Of a stretch of 64,000 nucleotides of DNA, positions 42,103 to 50,122 are shown one piece after another. The notes beneath the pieces were generated by a model. That model saw nothing but the letters and a program-made list of their open reading frames with translations, was not told the origin of the DNA and did no database searches. Within the stretch, counting starts at the first letter, position 1. Every line of letters starts with the position of its first letter. The DNA is from Halobacteriovorax marinus (GTDB lineage Bacteria > Bdellovibrionota > Bacteriovoracia > Bacteriovoracales > Bacteriovoracaceae), in contig MAAO01000002.1 of NCBI GenBank assembly GCA_002163155.1, positions 434,001 through 498,000 on the forward strand, read 5' to 3'. The translations under genes were made by a program, and so were the position numbers.

Positions 42103-43140
42103 CTAAGCGGCTTCTTCAATTGTATCTGTACTTAATAAATTTATAATGTTCTCGTATATTTTATCTCCAAACTCGAATTCAAGTCCAGCAGTGAATGTCT
42201 TATTTTTTAAATTTCTTATCACTGTAATCATGTCAGTCTTTGATCCTGTAGTAAATCCACCTGAATACTCAAATATATGAGTGACAGCTCCAAGTATTAA
42301 AGAAAGTTGATCAATATGATCGCCGGTCTTTTCCATTGGGTATCCAGAACCATCATTTCTTTCATGGTGTTGAAAGATAACATTCTTGCACCTTTCACTT
42401 AACTCTACTCCGCATTTATTTAGCAAATGATGAGAAAGGTTAGGGTGCTTTTTATATTGTTTCTTTTCTTCATTAGTATACTCTAAGTGGGCCTTATGAG
42501 TAAGCTTGTAATCCATTTGTGTCATACCAAGGTGACAAAAGAAGGCTCCACAAATAATATCTGCTAACGCCTCTTCATCTTTCATGTCACAGTTCTTTGC
42601 CATGAAGTAGGAAACGGCTACAATTCTATTGATAAAGCTATCTTCTGTTAAGAGTATTTCACTAAGGTAACTCGCAAGACTTACAGTGTGTGATTTTCTC
42701 ACACTAAAAGTTAACGTCTCATGTTTTACTCTTTCTATCATTGCCATAAAGTCATCTTCTGCTAATGAGTTTTTGAGATCTTCCTTAAACTTGACCGTAC
42801 CATTGGTAGAGCTTTGTTCTTCGAGGTTTTTAAGATGAGCTTCACGAGCTACTTCTAGATCGTGAACTTCCTCTTCTTTAAGACCTGGGACTTCTTCTTC
42901 TTTAAGTCCACTACTTGTTAGGAAAGTTCTCTTTTGATTCATATCGACAGCTAAGCGCCCACCTTTATTTAAAATAAACTCAAGAAAATCTATCTTGTCT
43001 TCTGTGAGTGGACTATTGGCGTGTAGAAAGGCGCTATAGCTGTTGTTAGTAGGGTTAAAGATATAAAGGTGGAAAGGAAAAATCTTTGTTTCTCCTAAGG
43101 CCTCTAGTTCAATGTAGAAATAATTTGTAGGTAATTTCAT
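42103..43140 (-). CDS. HD-GYP-like domain protein with a degenerate HD motif
   Basis: 345 residues. The N-terminal 150 residues are not recognised; a short internal duplication GLKEEEV-x-(G/D)LKEEEV lies near 74-92. From about 155 the HD-GYP pattern appears: HTVSLASYL, then FFCHLGM where HDIG is expected, HPNLSHHLL, and HHERNDGSGYP, which is intact. The metal-binding HD pair is replaced by Cys-His, so cyclic-di-GMP hydrolysis is doubtful and a binding role is possible. The ATG directly abuts the stop of the 912-residue gene, with AGGA 4 bases upstream. Confidence 0.75.
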   Translation of the reverse strand: MKLPTNYFYIELEALGETKIFPFHLYIFNPTNNSYSAFLHANSPLTEDKIDFLEFILNKGGRLAVDMNQKRTFLTSSGLKEEEVPGLKEEEVHDLEVAREAHLKNLEEQSSTNGTVKFKEDLKNSLAEDDFMAMIERVKHETLTFSVRKSHTVSLASYLSEILLTEDSFINRIVAVSYFMAKNCDMKDEEALADIICGAFFCHLGMTQMDYKLTHKAHLEYTNEEKKQYKKHPNLSHHLLNKCGVELSERCKNVIFQHHERNDGSGYPMEKTGDHIDQLSLILGAVTHIFEYSGGFTTGSKTDMITVIRNLKNKTFTAGLEFEFGDKIYENIINLLSTDTIEEAA

Positions 43141-45879
43141 TTATCCTGCCTTCTTTCCAAAGAGACCACCAAAGAAACTCTTTAATTTTCCTTCTTTCTT
43201 TTCACTGGTTTTCTTTCCATTGTAGGATCCTGTATTTCCAGCTTCATGAAATTTATTCAAATAGAATCCTCTTAATGTTTCTAAATAGACTTCTAGAATC
43301 TTTTGTTTATCTTCCTTAAAACCATTTTCAAGCCAGGTCACTGCATATCCCATTGAAGTGGCACCTTCATAAAAAGGATAGATGAATTGGATTTTATCAG
43401 CTTGAAATGTTTCATCTGTCCAAGTAGGCAGCATTGTTTTATTCCAAGTTTCATATTGTTCTTTTTCTAACTCATTCCACTTAGTTTGAACTTCTTCGAG
43501 TTGTGCTTCTTCATTTTCTGTGAAAAGGCTAAGTGAGCTAAAGCTTTCTATAAATTTTCCCTTTGCTCTATCAAATAGAAATAGACTAGTGTGACCTTTG
43601 AACTCTTCTTTAATTTTACTCGTAATAAAATTATAGGCCTCTTCAGGTTTAGAGTCCTTCTTATAGTAGAGAGCTAGAACTTTTACAGCATTGTGAAGAC
43701 CCACATCATTTGGTTCGAAAATTTGATTTTTCTTCTTATCTTCTTCAGCTTGTTCTTCTTCTGTAAGTTGATCGGATTCTACCAGATCACTGCCATAGTA
43801 GGAGGCTGTCTTTGAATCATCTGCCTTTTCTCCTCCGTAATACTTAGGTCCTGTTCTCTTTTCTTTATTCCCCTCTCGGTCCATGGTGATGCCACCAAAT
43901 TCTTCGCGAAGTTTTCTATAGTCAATTGTTTGCTCACCCAGATCAACTTTTTGTTTAAAGGAAATCTCCATTTCAGACTTCTTCTTTTTTTCATCTTCTT
44001 GGAGCTGATCTTTCTTATTTTTGGCAAAATCCCAATCATCATCCACATGGGAGACACTCTTTTTACTACTGTAATGAGATTCTATTTTATCTGTTTTACT
44101 ATTGGCCTTAAGAGCACCTTTATCATGTTCAAAATCAAGATCAGTATCTAATTTCTTACGGGCAAAATCACCACCCTCTAGCTCTTCTTTTGAGAACTCT
44201 TTATCTTTACCATCATCATCTATCAAAAGTTCTGAATTGTTTTTTTTCTTTCTTCCATTCTCATCAAAGTCATCATCTTCTTCTTCATTCAGGAGATCTT
44301 TTGCCCCTGTATCATCTTCAAGATCTAGTTCTTTTGAGACACTTCCTCTCATATTTCCAGATTCGTCTTCCTCTAGTCTCTCTCTATCTTTAGCTGCTTC
44401 ATCTTCATCTTCAAGTTGAAGAGCTTTCTTTTTCTTATCTTCGTAGTCAGCGATATCGTCGTCGTCTTCTTTTTCATCTTTTAAATCATCACTGCCGTCA
44501 TCTAGAGTGATTTCTTTATCTAGATGAAGATCTTTGCTCTCACCATCTTCTTCGTCTTCTTCATCTTTCTTTGCGACACCACCACGGTAGTACTTATCTA
44601 TTTCATCTGCTTTTTCTTTCTTTCTTGCGTCTTTGTCTTCTTCATCTATGAGTTCTTCTTTCTTTGTTTTGTCATTAGGGGAGAAGTCACTCTCTTCAAC
44701 TTCAAGCTTTACATCTTTTGAGTTGTCCTCTTCCTCTTCATCATCTTCTCTTAAGAGGTCTTTTGCTGCTTCTTCCTCTTCGAGCTCTAATTTAAGATCT
44801 TTCTTCTTTTCGTTTTCTTCTTCGTCATCTTCTTCTCTTTCTTGTTTTATCTCAGGCTCATCATCTTCTTCGAGAAGAGATTTCTTCTTTTTCTCTTTCT
44901 CTTCTTCTTCTTCCTCAACTTCACCTCTTTTAACTTTACCTTTATAGTAGGCACTTTGAGCTATCTCATCATTTATTCTGTCTTGGCGTAAATCTTCTTC
45001 AAGATTTTCCTCTTCTTTTCTCTTCCTCTCGAATTCAGACTCTTCTTCTAGGTCAAATTTTGATCTTTCTTTTAAATCATCGTAGAGATCTTCTTCATCT
45101 TCTTCTAAGAGAGCTTTCTTCTTTCTCTCTTCTTCCTCTTCTTCAAGATCTTCTGCTGTACTTGTCTCTCCACGTAAGAAGCCATCGATTTCATTTTCAT
45201 CTTTAGAAGTCTTCTTTGTTAGATTTTCCCCTTCTTCTTCATCTTCACCTAATTTACCACCCCAGTGAGTCCCTATGGCCTCTTCTTGGTAGTTGCTCTT
45301 CTTCTTCTCTTTTTCTTCTTCTTCTGCTATTTCAATGTTACTTTTTTTCTTACCTTTTTGATAACCGTACTCATCTTCTTCACCAAATTCTGATTTCTTG
45401 GTTAGAGTATTATATTCACTCTCATCAACCCCATCTTCGGTCTCTCCTGTATCGAGTGACTTTACTCCTTCCTCTTCTTCTTCTTCCTCATCTTGAATGA
45501 TGATAGATTTAAGTTGTAATTTTACTTTGTAGAGGAGTGTTTTAGGAGCAACAGGCTCATGAATAAATTCAGTCAAACCAATTTTAGAAAACTTGTCTAA
45601 AGTCTTTCTTGGTATTTTCTTTTCATTTATCAAGAGTATTTTTGAATTAAGTTTCGCGTTCACCTTTCGAAGTTGTTTTAGTGCACCTGCACATTTCTTA
45701 GGATTTCCATAAATAGAAAGGGATTGACCAATAGTAGGGACGAGTTGAGCAACTTCAACTAGATCATCTACTTCGTAAATTTCGTATCCTTCGTCTTGTG
45801 CAATACCTTCTACTGACTCTTTGAGTTTCTTCATAGTTTCAGTTAATGGATAGACGAATATTAGGGGCTTAGTACTCAT
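43141..45879 (-). CDS. Pseudo-receiver, acidic linker and GAF-like protein
   Basis: 912 residues. Residues 1-125 look like a receiver fold (strands PLIFVYP, LSIYG, KILLINE, EFIHEPVAPKTLLYKV), but the phosphoacceptor Asp is missing. Residues 130-690 are extremely Glu/Asp/Lys-rich, with KKKSLLEEDD-type units, and probably extended or disordered. Residues 725-885 are ordered and resemble a GAF/PAS-like sensory domain. First gene of the HD/CheY/CheX operon. No ribosome site; GACGATAA, a sigma-28-like -10, ends 6 bases before the ATG. Function unknown. Confidence 0.65.
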   Translation of the reverse strand: MSTKPLIFVYPLTETMKKLKESVEGIAQDEGYEIYEVDDLVEVAQLVPTIGQSLSIYGNPKKCAGALKQLRKVNAKLNSKILLINEKKIPRKTLDKFSKIGLTEFIHEPVAPKTLLYKVKLQLKSIIIQDEEEEEEEGVKSLDTGETEDGVDESEYNTLTKKSEFGEEDEYGYQKGKKKSNIEIAEEEEKEKKKSNYQEEAIGTHWGGKLGEDEEEGENLTKKTSKDENEIDGFLRGETSTAEDLEEEEEERKKKALLEEDEEDLYDDLKERSKFDLEEESEFERKRKEEENLEEDLRQDRINDEIAQSAYYKGKVKRGEVEEEEEEKEKKKKSLLEEDDEPEIKQEREEDDEEENEKKKDLKLELEEEEAAKDLLREDDEEEEDNSKDVKLEVEESDFSPNDKTKKEELIDEEDKDARKKEKADEIDKYYRGGVAKKDEEDEEDGESKDLHLDKEITLDDGSDDLKDEKEDDDDIADYEDKKKKALQLEDEDEAAKDRERLEEDESGNMRGSVSKELDLEDDTGAKDLLNEEEDDDFDENGRKKKNNSELLIDDDGKDKEFSKEELEGGDFARKKLDTDLDFEHDKGALKANSKTDKIESHYSSKKSVSHVDDDWDFAKNKKDQLQEDEKKKKSEMEISFKQKVDLGEQTIDYRKLREEFGGITMDREGNKEKRTGPKYYGGEKADDSKTASYYGSDLVESDQLTEEEQAEEDKKKNQIFEPNDVGLHNAVKVLALYYKKDSKPEEAYNFITSKIKEEFKGHTSLFLFDRAKGKFIESFSSLSLFTENEEAQLEEVQTKWNELEKEQYETWNKTMLPTWTDETFQADKIQFIYPFYEGATSMGYAVTWLENGFKEDKQKILEVYLETLRGFYLNKFHEAGNTGSYNGKKTSEKKEGKLKSFFGGLFGKKAG

Positions 45880-45885
45880 GCATAT

Positions 45886-45893
45886 TTATCGTC
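45886..45893 (-). promoter_or_regulatory. Sigma-28-like -10 of the chemotaxis-type operon
   Basis: Minus-strand GACGATAA, with CTAAC 16 bases upstream (one base longer than consensus). The transcript would start at the ATG. Confidence 0.35.
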
Positions 45894-46010
45894 TTATTGA
45901 AGAGAAAAGGTTAGTAATCTTTATCCTTTATAGTAAAAAAAATAAGCCAGATTGAAGTAAAAAGCTCGGTTATTTACTTTACAAAAAAAATACCTTTTTC
46001 TCATTTTTTT

Positions 46011-46038
46011 CTTAAGTTTCTCTGGGGAGCGCCGAAAT
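46011..46038 (+). promoter_or_regulatory. Sigma-28 promoter of flagellin
   Basis: CTTAAGTTT region (46011-46019) and GCCGAAAT (46031-46038) match TAAAGTTT-N11-GCCGATAA with correct spacing. The predicted leader is about 120 bases. Confidence 0.8.
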
Positions 46039-46166
46039 GCTAATTGAAACAAGGGTCATCATTGACAGTTTCAGACATTAACATATCTATAGCAGTATGC
46101 TTATTGATCCTCACGGTATTAGGTGATCAAGTCTTTGGAAGGGACGGACTAACAAGGAGGAATCAT

Positions 46167-47000
46167 ATGGGTTTGCGTATTGCAACTAACACAACTTCAC
46201 TAGCGGCTCAAAGAACGCTAGGTGCAAACAACACAGAACAAGCAAAAACATTAAACAAGTTATCTTCAGGTACGAGAATTGTTCGTGCTGCTGATGATGC
46301 TGCCGGTTTAGCTATTTCTGAAAAAATGAAAGCTAATATCAGGTCTACTAATCAAGCGGAAAGAAACGCTAACGATGGTATCTCAATGATTCAAACTGCT
46401 GAAGGTGGTTTATCAGAAATAGGTAGTATCTTAATAAGAATGAGAGAACTTTCGGTTCAATCTTCTTCTGATACAGTAGGTGATTCTGAGAGAAAATTTA
46501 CTGATCTTGAATATCAAAACTTAAAGCAAGAAATTGAGCGTATCTCACAAGTGACTGAGTTCAACGGAAAAAAGCTTTTAAGTGGTGCTGGAGATAAGTA
46601 CGATTTTCAAATTGGTATTAATAATGACGAATTCCAAGATAGAATTTCATTTAATACAGATCAGTTAAATGCTGGAATAGGCAGTTTATCAGTTGATAGT
46701 CTTACAGTTTCATCTAAGGATGATGCTCAAACAGGACTTCAATCTCTTGATAATGCTATAGAGCAGGTATCTGGACAAAGAGCAGAGCTTGGAGCCAAGC
46801 AAAACAGACTAACTTCTACAGTAAATAACCTACAGGTTACTTCTGAGAACTTAAGTGCTGCAAATTCTCGAATTAGAGATACTGACTTTGCTGCAGAGAC
46901 AGCTAAGAATACTAAACTTAATATTCTTACAAATGCTGGTACTTCAGTGTTAGCTCAGTCTAACTCTCAAGGACAAGCAGCTCTTAAGCTTATCGGTTAA
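46167..47000 (+). CDS. fliC: Flagellin
   Basis: 277 residues. Filament subunit. The N-terminal D0/D1 region ([41 protein letters not shown]) and C-terminal D1/D0 region ([34 protein letters not shown]) are complete; the central variable domain is very short, so this is a minimal flagellin. Start set at 46167 because AAGGAGG (46154-46160) lies 6 bases upstream; the frame extends 41 codons further upstream, through the leader, without family sequence. Sigma-28 promoter upstream and terminator downstream. Confidence 0.95.
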   Translation: MGLRIATNTTSLAAQRTLGANNTEQAKTLNKLSSGTRIVRAADDAAGLAISEKMKANIRSTNQAERNANDGISMIQTAEGGLSEIGSILIRMRELSVQSSSDTVGDSERKFTDLEYQNLKQEIERISQVTEFNGKKLLSGAGDKYDFQIGINNDEFQDRISFNTDQLNAGIGSLSVDSLTVSSKDDAQTGLQSLDNAIEQVSGQRAELGAKQNRLTSTVNNLQVTSENLSAANSRIRDTDFAAETAKNTKLNILTNAGTSVLAQSNSQGQAALKLIG

Positions 47001-47024
47001 TAAAGTTTACAATGAATTATCTGC

Positions 47025-47053
47025 AAAGCCTCACGAATGTGAGGCTTTTTTTG
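47025..47053 (+). terminator. Terminator of flagellin
   Basis: Stem AAAGCCTCAC/GTGAGGCTTT with a GAAT loop and seven T. Confidence 0.93.
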
Positions 47054-47108
47054 TTTTAATTCAGTCGGTTAGCGGTGTTTTCTTAGCTTAGCCTAAATAT
47101 ATTTCTGC

Positions 47109-47137
47109 TAGACAAAAGTGTAGTCAAACGGTATGTT
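47109..47137 (+). promoter_or_regulatory. Sigma-70 promoter of the sensor kinase
   Basis: TAGACA (47109-47114), 17 bases, TATGTT (47132-47137). The start would leave only about 5 bases before the ATG at 47149, which has no ribosome site. Confidence 0.45.
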
Positions 47138-47148
47138 TTCACTCACTT

Positions 47149-48612
47149 ATGAACGATTTTAATACAAGCGAAGTTAAGAAATTCTTGTCCCTGCGAAAGA
47201 AGCTAATGGTGGCCATTCTCTTCGCGTCTTCGTTTATTACTTCTTTAACAACTGCCTTTCATTATTACTTTGAATATAAGAAAGATATCACTTATTTAAA
47301 TAAGTCTCTGAATCAAATTGGAAATTCAAATTCGTCTTCACTCACGAGATCTCTGTGGAACTTAGATGATCTACAAATACAAGTTCAGCTCGATTCTATT
47401 TTAAAGGTGAGAGATATTGTGGGAGTTGCTGTAACTGATGAAGATCAAAATGTGTTCTATGAGAATAAGAAGACTGAGATTGAGGAGATCGTTAGCTTTT
47501 CTAGAACTTTTCCCTTATTTCTGAATCCAGATAAGAAGGTGAATAAGATTGGAGAGTTGGTTATCTGGTCGACTAAGGCGCATATTAACGAGAATTTAAT
47601 TTCTAGGCTTACAGTATTCTTCCTTTCACAATTTGTTAAAACTCTTATTGTGAGTTTTACCATGCTTTATCTATTTCGCTTTCTTGTGACTAGACATCTC
47701 GATAGGATTGTTCGATTTCTGCGAGGAGTTGATTTAAACTCTTTAAATATTGAAAGACTGAGTCTCGATAGACCTGCAAAAACTGTTGATGAGCTTGATT
47801 ATGTAAATGATTCAATCAATCTCATATTGAGAAGAGTTGAAAGGGCGAATCTAGAGACGAATGAGAAGATTAAAAGACAAGAAAAAGAAATTCAAATGCA
47901 AAAAGCCGCTTCAATTAACTCTGCTAGATTGGCAAGTTTAGGGGAGATGGCCGCTAATATTGCCCACGAGATAAATAATCCTCTGACGGTTCTGGCCTTT
48001 AGTGGAAAGAAAATAAAGTCATTATCTGAGCAAGAAGAAGTGAATAAGGACAGACTTGTTCACTTTGCTAATATGATCAATAGAACTATTGATAGAATGT
48101 GTAAGACTATTAATTCTCTTAAAACCTTGGCGCGTGATGCTGAAGATGATGTTTACGAAATGGTAAACATCTACGATATAATCGAAAGAGTTCTTGATTT
48201 ATGTCAAATATCTATTGCTCAAAAAGGCGTGGAAATTACAACTGAGTTTAATGATCTTCCAAAGAGTTTCTATATACGTTGCAAGGAAGTCCAAATTACC
48301 CAAGTTATTATTAATCTCATCAACAACTCTACAGATGCTATTAAAAATCTTTCGGAGCCCTGGATTAAGATTGATGTTAAAGAGAGAAATGGAAATATTT
48401 GTTTCTCAATCATTGATTGTGGTAGTGGAATTCCTGAAGATATACAATCTAGAGTGTTTGAACCCTTTTTTACAACTAAAGATATTGGAGAAGGGACTGG
48501 GCTTGGTCTAAGTATTTCAGCTAAATCGGCCAAAAATCATAACGGCTCTTTACTGATAGATAACGAGTGCAAAAATACAACTATAAGATTAGAGTTTCCT
48601 CTAGGTTGTTAA
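47149..48612 (+). CDS. Membrane sensor histidine kinase
   Basis: 487 residues. Two membrane spans (about 20-42 and 160-182) flank a periplasmic sensor of about 115 residues. Then a HAMP-like linker and coiled coil, the H box (ANIAHEINNPL, His near 273), N box (INLINNSTDAI), G1 (DCGSGIP), F box (FEPFFTTK) and G2 (GTGLGLSIS). It autophosphorylates and passes the phosphate to a response regulator, but none is encoded next to it, so it is an orphan. The cognate regulator might be CheY-like or distant; this cannot be settled here. Confidence 0.9.
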   Translation: MNDFNTSEVKKFLSLRKKLMVAILFASSFITSLTTAFHYYFEYKKDITYLNKSLNQIGNSNSSSLTRSLWNLDDLQIQVQLDSILKVRDIVGVAVTDEDQNVFYENKKTEIEEIVSFSRTFPLFLNPDKKVNKIGELVIWSTKAHINENLISRLTVFFLSQFVKTLIVSFTMLYLFRFLVTRHLDRIVRFLRGVDLNSLNIERLSLDRPAKTVDELDYVNDSINLILRRVERANLETNEKIKRQEKEIQMQKAASINSARLASLGEMAANIAHEINNPLTVLAFSGKKIKSLSEQEEVNKDRLVHFANMINRTIDRMCKTINSLKTLARDAEDDVYEMVNIYDIIERVLDLCQISIAQKGVEITTEFNDLPKSFYIRCKEVQITQVIINLINNSTDAIKNLSEPWIKIDVKERNGNICFSIIDCGSGIPEDIQSRVFEPFFTTKDIGEGTGLGLSISAKSAKNHNGSLLIDNECKNTTIRLEFPLGC

Positions 48613-49025
48613 TCGATTGATTCCACTTCTATTGAATTTAATTTTAAGAGCTTTGTAAAAACTCCATCACCGCTTTTTATTTGTCCAGAATAACTTCCAT
48701 CATAGATCAAATCACAGCCACACATGGGAGATTTACTCTTTAAAATAGCTTTCTTAGCACCAATGATTTGTGCCATTTTTAAGGCCTCGTTGGCCCCTCT
48801 TTCATATTCTGCGGAGACATCTGCTCCCGATTTGGTAATGACCTTATCTCCCTGGACTTCAGCGGGCTCTCTAGGCGTAGGAAGGCCTCCTAATTGCTCA
48901 GGACAGACTGGGATGGCAAGACCTTCTTGTACCATCTTAACAATGTCTAAACGCTCTTTATGGTCTCCGTCGTAGCGACAGCAGAAACCAGCTAAACAAG
49001 AGCTGACTATTATCTTCTCACTCAT
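48609..49025 (-). CDS. DUF523 family protein
   Basis: 138 residues. SSCLAGFCCRYDG at the N-terminus, VCPEQLGGLPTPR and SPMCGCDLIYDG match the Cys-rich DUF523 family, whose function is uncharacterised (possibly metal or cluster binding). No ribosome site; minus-strand TATAAT (49037-49032) lies exactly 6 bases before the ATG. Its stop codon overlaps the sensor kinase stop (TTAA). Confidence 0.88.
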   Translation of the reverse strand: MSEKIIVSSCLAGFCCRYDGDHKERLDIVKMVQEGLAIPVCPEQLGGLPTPREPAEVQGDKVITKSGADVSAEYERGANEALKMAQIIGAKKAILKSKSPMCGCDLIYDGSYSGQIKSGDGVFTKLLKLNSIEVESID

Positions 49026-49031
49026 AGATTT

Positions 49032-49037
49032 ATTATA
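49032..49037 (-). promoter_or_regulatory. Consensus -10 box for DUF523 (leaderless)
   Basis: Minus-strand TATAAT, then AAATCT, then ATG. No good -35. Transcription would begin at the start codon. Confidence 0.5.
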
Positions 49038-49048
49038 ACATAGGTAAA

Positions 49049-49073
49049 GAAAAAGGCCCTAGAGTAGGACCTT
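49049..49073 (-). terminator. Terminator after the lipoprotein gene
   Basis: Minus-strand arms AAGGTCCTA/TAGGGCCTT (one G-T pair), 3-base loop and a T-rich tail. Confidence 0.85.
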
Positions 49074-49080
49074 GTATGAA

Positions 49081-49983
49081 TTATTTACTGTGGAAGTAGC
49101 TCTCTACCCAAGGGACTTCGAGCCTTTTCATGACTTCTTTATCGTAGCTTTGTTTCTTAGCGAAAGAGGCGATTGATCTGGACTTTACCTTTTGACTCTT
49201 CTTTAAAGAATTGGTCAAGGCCATGTTTGAAAATAGAGTTGTTTTAAAGAGTGTTTTCAAACCAATACTATTGGGAGAAATTTTCTTCTTAGTTTTAATA
49301 TGTGTAATAAGGTTTTCGTAAACATAGTAATTAGAGCTTGAACCCGTATCGCATAGTTCACTGAGTTCACTATAAGTTTTAGAGAGGTGAACACTAATGG
49401 CATTTTTAACAATTCCTGCGACTTCACTTTTTGAGTAATTCTTCTTTGCAACATAATCTATGACTCTAGGTCTTAAATTATCTTTTGTCACAGGCAACAA
49501 GAATTCAGGATAGTTTGATAGAAACTTTTGGTCATTAAGTTTTTCTGAACTTGAATAGGGGACTTTATACTGAACTTTACTAACCTTAGCTTGATTCATT
49601 TCTTTATAGTTTAAAAAACTCGTATGAAAACTAGGGCAGTGATTCAGCTTTGGAGAACTAGAGTTATCTGAGTACTTACTCATTGTCTGATACTGAGAAA
49701 AGAGGGTTAAGAAATATAATCTCTTATTATTATATTGATTTAAACCTTCGTCTTTTTCTGATGACGAAACTGAAGCAGGACCTCTGGTTTTTCTCTTATA
49801 GGAGAAATCTCTAAGGGCCATTTCTGGAACGACATTAGAATTTATACTTCTAGATTGGTAACGACTAATTTTATCGTTAATTGATTCGGGTCTTCTATAT
49901 GAGTAACCTGAAGAACAGGCTGTTAGAAAAACAGCACTCGTAGATAGTCCCACAAGAAATGTAAATTTTTTCGTCATAGACAT
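49081..49983 (-). CDS. Lipoprotein, unknown function
   Basis: 300 residues with a signal peptide and the lipobox LTAC (about 20-23) followed by SSG, so a lipid-anchored envelope protein. The mature part is basic and Ser/Lys/Tyr-rich and mostly helical in its second half, with two further Cys. No family recognised. AAGGAG lies 9 bases before the ATG. Single gene with its own terminator. Confidence 0.65.
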   Translation of the reverse strand: MSMTKKFTFLVGLSTSAVFLTACSSGYSYRRPESINDKISRYQSRSINSNVVPEMALRDFSYKRKTRGPASVSSSEKDEGLNQYNNKRLYFLTLFSQYQTMSKYSDNSSSPKLNHCPSFHTSFLNYKEMNQAKVSKVQYKVPYSSSEKLNDQKFLSNYPEFLLPVTKDNLRPRVIDYVAKKNYSKSEVAGIVKNAISVHLSKTYSELSELCDTGSSSNYYVYENLITHIKTKKKISPNSIGLKTLFKTTLFSNMALTNSLKKSQKVKSRSIASFAKKQSYDKEVMKRLEVPWVESYFHSK

Positions 49984-50122
49984 GGATTCAATCTCCTTTT
50001 ACAAGATATTCCTGTCTAACTCATCGGGTATTTGAATATGATATTGAATTAAAGAATTTAAAAGATTGGCCAAAGAAGAATTTTCCTTGGCAATTGAATT
50101 TACCAGTTGATTAAGTAAATAA

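Noticed and set aside
44102-44947. Plus-strand Ser-rich frames opposite the acidic protein
   Set aside because: They are the reverse reading of GAA/GAG-rich codons of the 912-residue gene; no ribosome sites and no protein-like composition.
46044-46166. 41-codon upstream extension of flagellin
   Set aside because: It lies in the leader after the sigma-28 promoter; AAGGAGG before 46167 and the flagellin N-terminus fix the start.
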